Source: Petrosia ficiformis (taxonomy: Eukaryota; Porifera; Demospongiae; Haplosclerida; Petrosiidae). Taken from it: a DNA stretch of 64,000 nt. Below the pieces are notes generated by a model. That model searched no databases. It saw nothing but the letters and a program-made list of their open reading frames with translations, and was not told the DNA's origin. Shown in pieces: positions 58,402-64,000 of the stretch. Location: NCBI GenBank assembly GCA_947044365.1, contig OX345636.1, positions 1,259,501-1,323,500 of the forward strand, read 5' to 3'. A program made the position numbers and the translations under genes. Each line of letters begins with the position of its first letter. Position 1 is the first letter of the stretch.

Positions 58402-58550
58402 TGTTGTTTTAGTTAGGTCAGTACAAAACATTTTAGTTTTGGTTTTAATTAGCAAATCCAAACTCACATAATAATAATTAATTAATTAATTCAGAAGTTT
58501 CCTTAGTTTAGTTAACTGAAAGATTGCCTAGTTTTAGTAAGTACTTAATT
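58402..58550. mobile_element. Partial relative of the 40753 MITE
   Basis: Begins TAGTGTTGTTTTAGTT, the same end as the 284-bp MITE, followed by TTTTAGTTTTGG and GTTTAGTTAACTGAAAG words. The far end is not clear. Confidence 0.6.
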
Positions 58551-58686
58551 AATAACTGTAGAATCATGTACAACATCATTGATTGGAATAAGTAATGTGT
58601 TGTGTAGATGTCTGTAGACACCAACGGGTTATAAATAATAGTAGGTACAAACATGTATATATGTATATAATTATATATGCACATAA

Positions 58687-58968
58687 TAGGGCTGGGCAAT
58701 ATTTTGATTATCGTGAAAATCGTGATTAAAATTTCCTGTGCCATATCGTGGTTGCAAAAATAATGATTATTGTGCCATAACTTCAGGTTTTCAGTACTAT
58801 CACATCTAAATCAGTTTTTCAACACTGTTTACTAAACTAATAAAAGGTATCAATTTGATTGTTGAATGAAATCTACATACACATGTAAGGTAGCCAATAA
58901 TCGCTATAATCGTGATACTTGCACAGACAATAATCATTGACTCATATTTTCATAATCACCCATCCCTA
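58687..58968. mobile_element. 282-bp hAT-type MITE
   Basis: Ends TAGGGCTGGGCAATATTTTG and, inverted, TAGGGATGGGTGATTATGAAAATA. The flanking 8 bp GCACATAA and GCACATAG match at 7 of 8. Subterminal ATTATCGTGAAAATCGTGAT words resemble those of the element at 15707. Confidence 0.82.
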
Positions 58969-59183
58969 GCACATAGTTCAAGTCCTTGGTGGAGTGTAGG
59001 GTGCCAGGATGGATGGGTAGGTTTTCTACAAGGGTACCTTACTCCACAGATCCACAAACTGGATTTATATAGGAAAATGACCATCTACCAGTCTCTTTAC
59101 TTATCATACCTATTTTTCTCTTTCTACTTCCCGACTCTGTCGAACCGATAGTACTCATGATTAGAGTCAGATACGAACTGTGT

Positions 59184-59187
59184 GCGT

Positions 59188-59222
<35 letters not shown>

Positions 59223-59720
59223 TCATACGCATACATACATAATTCTGGTCTGTAGCAACTGTTAGATAATAACCGATCTCTAAGAGGTTAGCTAGTTACC
59301 GACTTAGCTATTAGCTAAGGGGGCCGGCGTTACAGAGAGAGAGAGAGAGTCATACGCATACATGAGTAAATTATAGAAATTCAACACTGCAACCATCAAA
59401 ACGTACAAGTAACTTACCAAAAAGATGAATTCTGGTCTGTAGCAACTATTAGATAATAACCGATCTCTAAGAGGTTAGCTAGTTACCGACTTAGCTATTA
59501 GCTAAGGGGGCCGGCGTTACAGAGAGAGAGAGAGAGAGAGACATACGCATACATGAGTAAATTATAGAAATTCAACACTGCAACCATCAAAACGTACAAG
59601 TAACTTACCAAAAAGATGAATTCTGGTCTCTAGCAACTATTAGATAATAACCGATCTCTAAGAGGTTAGCTAGTTACCGACTTAGCTATTAGCTAAGGGG
59701 GCCGGCGTTACAGCCTTTTA
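59184..59720. repeat. About 190-bp tandem repeat with (GA)n
   Basis: A long (GA)n run (about 59188-59221) then two and a half units of about 190 bp, each ending CTAAGGGGGCCGGCGTTACAG. Units at 59332-59521 and 59522-59712 are almost identical; the first is partial. Each is separated by a GA run. Confidence 0.93.
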
Positions 59721-60140
59721 TATAATTTATGAGGTCAAACGTCACCGGTCATTGTCGTCTTGGTTGACATCAAATACAAGAAGCAAACATGGATTACAAC
59801 TAAGTGCAACAATTTGTTGCATCTGATAAACAAAGTTGTTCAAACCACTTAGTTTTGGCTTCCTCGAGCTCACGAGCAGGAGACCTAGTAGCTTTTTTTT
59901 TTTATTCAGGAAATACATGAAACCAGCAGTGTCTGACTGAAAGGACTTTAGAATGTACTGATTCCATTACAAGCATTATTTACTCACGGGATTCTTTTGT
60001 AATGTCATGTTGCTGTGCATTTAGTATAAATAATATAAAACTGTACATGCCGGACAAACTGACTCCTACATCCCGGTTTGAAGTGACTGTTGTTGTTGAA
60101 TTGACAGTGGAATTGAAGAGAATTAATTATTTCTTGTAAG
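59721..60140. other. No gene seen
   Basis: Sequence between the tandem array and the ribozyme repeat. Nothing recognised. Confidence 0.45.
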
Positions 60141-60145
60141 GGCAA

Positions 60146-60209
60146 CTGTGGACAATCTGAATATACATGTATACAGACTGTTTCGACCTATTGGGTCTCA
60201 TCAGCACAG
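60146..60209 (-). ncRNA. Hammerhead ribozyme motif 2 (type I)
   Basis: On the minus strand: stem I CTGTG (60209-60205), core CTGATGA (60204-60198), stem II GACC-CAATA-GGTC (60197-60185), core GAAA, stem III ACAGTCTG (60181-60174) with CAGATTGT (60159-60152), cleavage base C (complement of 60151), stem I CACAG (60150-60146). The core and stem II equal motif 1. Stem I differs by two compensatory pairs (CCATG/CATGG against CTGTG/CACAG), so pairing is kept despite divergence. Confidence 0.88.
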
Positions 60210-60290
60210 TGTATCCCAAATTCACAATACATTGTTACAGAATAATATGTTATGTAATGAAAATAAAGTCATCATATCTAGTACCTCAAG
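60146..60290 (-). repeat. Ribozyme-bearing repeat, copy 2
   Basis: Minus-strand counterpart of 55110-55246. Similarity extends upstream of the ribozyme for about 80 bp. Confidence 0.7.
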
Positions 60291-60334
60291 AGGTTCTGTA
60301 ACAAATGGCATTAGCAAACAGGGTGAACTGTGAT

Positions 60335-60570
60335 TTGTATTTTCACTTGGGATAATCAAAACTCCTCAACAATCTTACTTGGTTTATATAAAGAACACTT
60401 CAGTGTTGCTGGAGGTCATCTGCTGTATAAACATTCAAAGAAGGTGAGTTACACATGATTTGTATTTTCCCTTGGGATAATAAAATCTCCTCAACAATCT
60501 TACTTTATTTATAAAGCACACATCATTGTTGCTGGAGGTCATCTGCTATATAAACATTCATTTATCTATA
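60335..60570. repeat. Two tandem units of about 120 bp
   Basis: TGATTTGTATTTTC...TTGGGATAAT and GTTGCTGGAGGTCATCTGCT occur twice (60335 and 60458). The second half is related, inverted, to 51793-51825. Confidence 0.8.
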
Positions 60571-60734
60571 AAGAAGGTGATTTACACATGATATTCAGTT
60601 TACACTTCAAGTGAAGAATTCATTTCTTATCTAAATTAATGACATGAAATTTTTTGTATTGCCATATATAGTTAACTACTATAATTAAAATAAAGTGAGT
60701 GCCATATGCATCAGTAATCAATGATATTAATTAA

Positions 60735-61259
60735 CCCTTAGAGGACTGAGCTTTTTGTTTCAAAATTCTTCCCATTTCCCACACTGGTGGCTCTATTGCA
60801 TATATTCTGCTCGCCGTTCACTTTCTCTACCCCCAAACTTGGCTCCTTTTTCGACATGGAGTACTTCTACCAACTTGCTTACCGAGACTCGAAAGTCCCC
60901 AAGCGCTTCGTAGGATTAAATCAAATGCAGTGCTCTCCCTCTTTTGACTGGAACTGGGCAAACAAAATGATCCCACTGCATGTTGGCACCAGCTACACCC
61001 ACGATTTCAGGTCTTACAGCAAGGGATATGCCTTAGGTACCTACCAGAGTGCATGGGCGGGGTCACTGAAACAGCAAATTGTGTGGGCAACGAGATGCTC
61101 CCCCTTCGAAACACCACTAATGGGGAGAAACCCCCTTTAAAATTCCCCCCGTAGTCATTATTTAGGCCAAAGGGCAGCTGAAAAACCATCAACTTTTTTA
61201 GCCATTTTTATGGGCTTGTGCCTGACGCCAATTAAAAGCATTTGGAGAGCTTTGTAAAG
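60735..61259. mobile_element. piggyBac-like element, one end lost
   Basis: Starts CCCTTAGAGGACTGAG after TTAA (60731-60734). It is the inverted counterpart of 22596-23191 (shared AGCGCTTCGTAGGATTAAAT and CCAAACTTGGCTCC). Similarity stops at GGAGAGCTTT (about 61253), so the right end is truncated. A 117-codon open frame crosses it, but its counterpart in the other copy is broken. Confidence 0.75.
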
Positions 61260-61267
61260 AGTATTTT

Positions 61268-61919
61268 TTCTAATCATGCGTCGTTAAGATATTCCATTCT
61301 GACTCATTATTAGAAATACAACTAAAAAAATTGATGCATAATTAGAAAAATAAGGAAATTACGCACCGCAAAATTAGAAGTAGTAGTCCACTGGCAACGC
61401 CCACTTCTATACTCACCTATATTACTTCTTCATTTTAAAACAGATTGACTTCTAACTCATAGTTTGACAGAAAACCTTCTGAGAATGCCATAGCTACCCA
61501 AAACATCCATCATTATATACAGGAAAGCAACAAGGTGAGTGTTCGAAGGTGTAGGAGTCAGTGCCAACATTCAAAAGTAGCGTCTCTATCACATTGTTAA
61601 TGCATTTTTGTGCTATTTTAACAAAACACATGTCTTCTTTGTAGTGTGTGCGTGTCACTTACTCTTATATTCCATGAGTTTATTGTGTACTTACAGCTAT
61701 ATAGTTTATAAAAGTTTTAAATTTCATTCGCATTACGCCCACGAACTGGAATAATTTCAAACTTGAAGCGTTAATTACTTATGATGGGACGCAACAATAG
61801 AATATTTATTTCAACACAGAATTAGAAATGAACAGCGTGACAATTGACGCATGTATGGAAATTATTTGCCATCACCAATTCTTTTTGACGCTGAATTAGA
61901 ACAACGCATGATTAGAACA
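61268..61919. mobile_element. Element with TTCTAATCATGCGT inverted ends
   Basis: TTCTAATCATGCGTCGTT on the left and AACAACGCATGATTAGAA on the right are inverted with one mismatch, about 650 bp apart. No clear target duplication. It abuts the truncated piggyBac-like element, suggesting insertion into it. No coding capacity recognised. Confidence 0.6.
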
Positions 61920-61934
61920 AATATGGTATATGTG

Positions 61935-62084
61935 TCACCATACAGTAACAGTAATTACCCTAGTTCTACTGTCAGTATAGCACAGTATAGTACAGTAATT
62001 ACTGTCTTACTAATTAAATTGACAAGTACATCAATTAACTAGTGTTGTAAAACTACTGAGTAATTACTGTACTGTATGGTGACT
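61935..62084. repeat. Inverted repeat around GTCACCATACAGTA
   Basis: GTCACCATACAGTAACAG at 61935 and its near-complement CTGTACTGTATGGTGAC at 62068 enclose more CAGTAATTACTG palindromes. Probably a small MITE. Confidence 0.65.
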
Positions 62085-63460
<1,376 letters not shown>

Positions 63461-63730
63461 TATGTTGACCTCAAAAGGGTAACATAATTATATCAAATGT
63501 GATCTAATAAGATTGCAGAACCACATACTAACTAGTCAAAACAGATCTCCACAAGTTGACATATTTCCCAGGACCAGCTCTATTACCAGATACCGCTAAC
63601 ACTGATGAGTGATGAATAACAAGGTACTACAAAACTTTCACAACTACACTGCTCAGTAATACTATTTATAAGTTTGGACACTAAAGGAACAGAAACTAAT
63701 TGTTGTATAATTAAACTCCCCTGAATTGAA

Positions 63731-63879
63731 TATAAAATCTTGTTGTTGGATAATGCCCCAGCTCATCCTTCATCTGAAGAGCTAAAATCTGCTGATGGCA
63801 ATGTTACCACCTTATTTTTACCCCCTATAGCGACCTCAATTCTACAACAAATGGATCAAGGGGTAATCGAAGCCCTTAA
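63731..63879 (+). pseudogene. pogo/Tigger-type transposase fragment
   Basis: Reads [20 protein letters not shown], then [20 protein letters not shown] and DQGVIEAL, the DDE_1 core around the second catalytic Asp (LLLDNAP) and the LPP...MDQGVI block of pogo/jerky-like transposases. Upstream sequence shows no continuation, and it is cut at TTAA (63876-63879) by a piggyBac-like end. Only about 50 residues remain. Confidence 0.85.
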
Positions 63880-64000
63880 CACTTAGAAGACTGATGTCAC
63901 ATATATGTGACGTTTCACCCATACATGGTTCTATCTATGCCTGTAGTTGTATTTATGGTTGTCACTTAAAATAATGTGTAGTACATGCAGTACATAGAAG
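63880..64000. mobile_element. piggyBac-like end, continues beyond window
   Basis: CACTTAGAAGACTGATGTCACATATATGTGAC follows TTAA directly, matching the left end of 22596-23191 and its palindrome. Similarity is visible to about 63930 (CATGGTTC); the rest of the window shows no clear match. Confidence 0.65.

Noticed and set aside
60787..61140. A 117-aa protein gene
   Set aside because: It lies wholly inside a piggyBac-like repeat, and the corresponding frame in the copy at 22921-23121 is broken and ends differently, so there is no sign of coding constraint.

Overview
This window looks like metazoan nuclear DNA, most likely from a demosponge of the Amphimedon type. That is inference from a very AT-rich background, tiny introns (one of 61 bp), an ankyrin/coiled-coil/Death-domain gene, and dense DNA transposons, MITEs and microsatellites. 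No database search was possible. Most long open frames are transposon remnants or microsatellite artefacts; real genes were found by joining short exons with matching splice phases.

Region 1 (about 3.6-32.4 kb, + strand) is one long gene. Sixteen exons keep a single frame for 637 codons plus stop: five ankyrin-type exons, a linker, seven coiled-coil exons that all have phase 1 at both ends, two linker exons, and a terminal Death-domain exon. The first exon was not found. Its introns carry a tyrosine-recombinase (Crypton-like) element at 11.2-12.9 kb, a hAT element with a BED-finger remnant at 15.7 kb, a 342-bp inverted-repeat MITE at 16.9 kb, a tandem ladder at 17.4-19.4 kb, a piggyBac-like MITE at 22.6 kb and a broken Ty3/gypsy retrotransposon at 23.9-26.2 kb.

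Region 2 (33.5-38.6 kb) holds two adjacent copies of one DNA transposon with two convergent genes: a SWIM/YqaJ/PHD protein on + and a THAP plus DDE transposase on -. Copy A keeps the YqaJ gene (frameshifted) and a deleted transposase. Copy B keeps an intact 469-aa transposase and an internally deleted YqaJ gene.

Region 3 (38.6-54.9 kb) is repeat-rich with isolated exons: an unknown exon pair at 39.9-40.2 kb, a fragment of the PAF1-complex subunit LEO1 at 45.6-46.1 kb, one dynein heavy-chain exon at 49.15 kb and one ankyrin exon at 52.3 kb. It also has a repeat-built reading frame near 43.5 kb preceded by a TATA box and two heat-shock elements, a 1-kb segmental duplication (43.8 and 49.4 kb), a tRNA-like sequence at 49.4 kb and a MITE whose empty site is preserved in a paralogous copy.

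Region 4 (55-64 kb) contains a two-exon minus-strand gene with a PD-(D/E)XK-like motif, a 190-bp tandem array, more MITEs, a pogo/Tigger transposase fragment broken at a TTAA by a piggyBac-like end, and the most striking signal: two complete hammerhead-ribozyme motifs, at 55.2 kb (+) and 60.2 kb (-), with identical cores and two compensatory base-pair changes in stem I.
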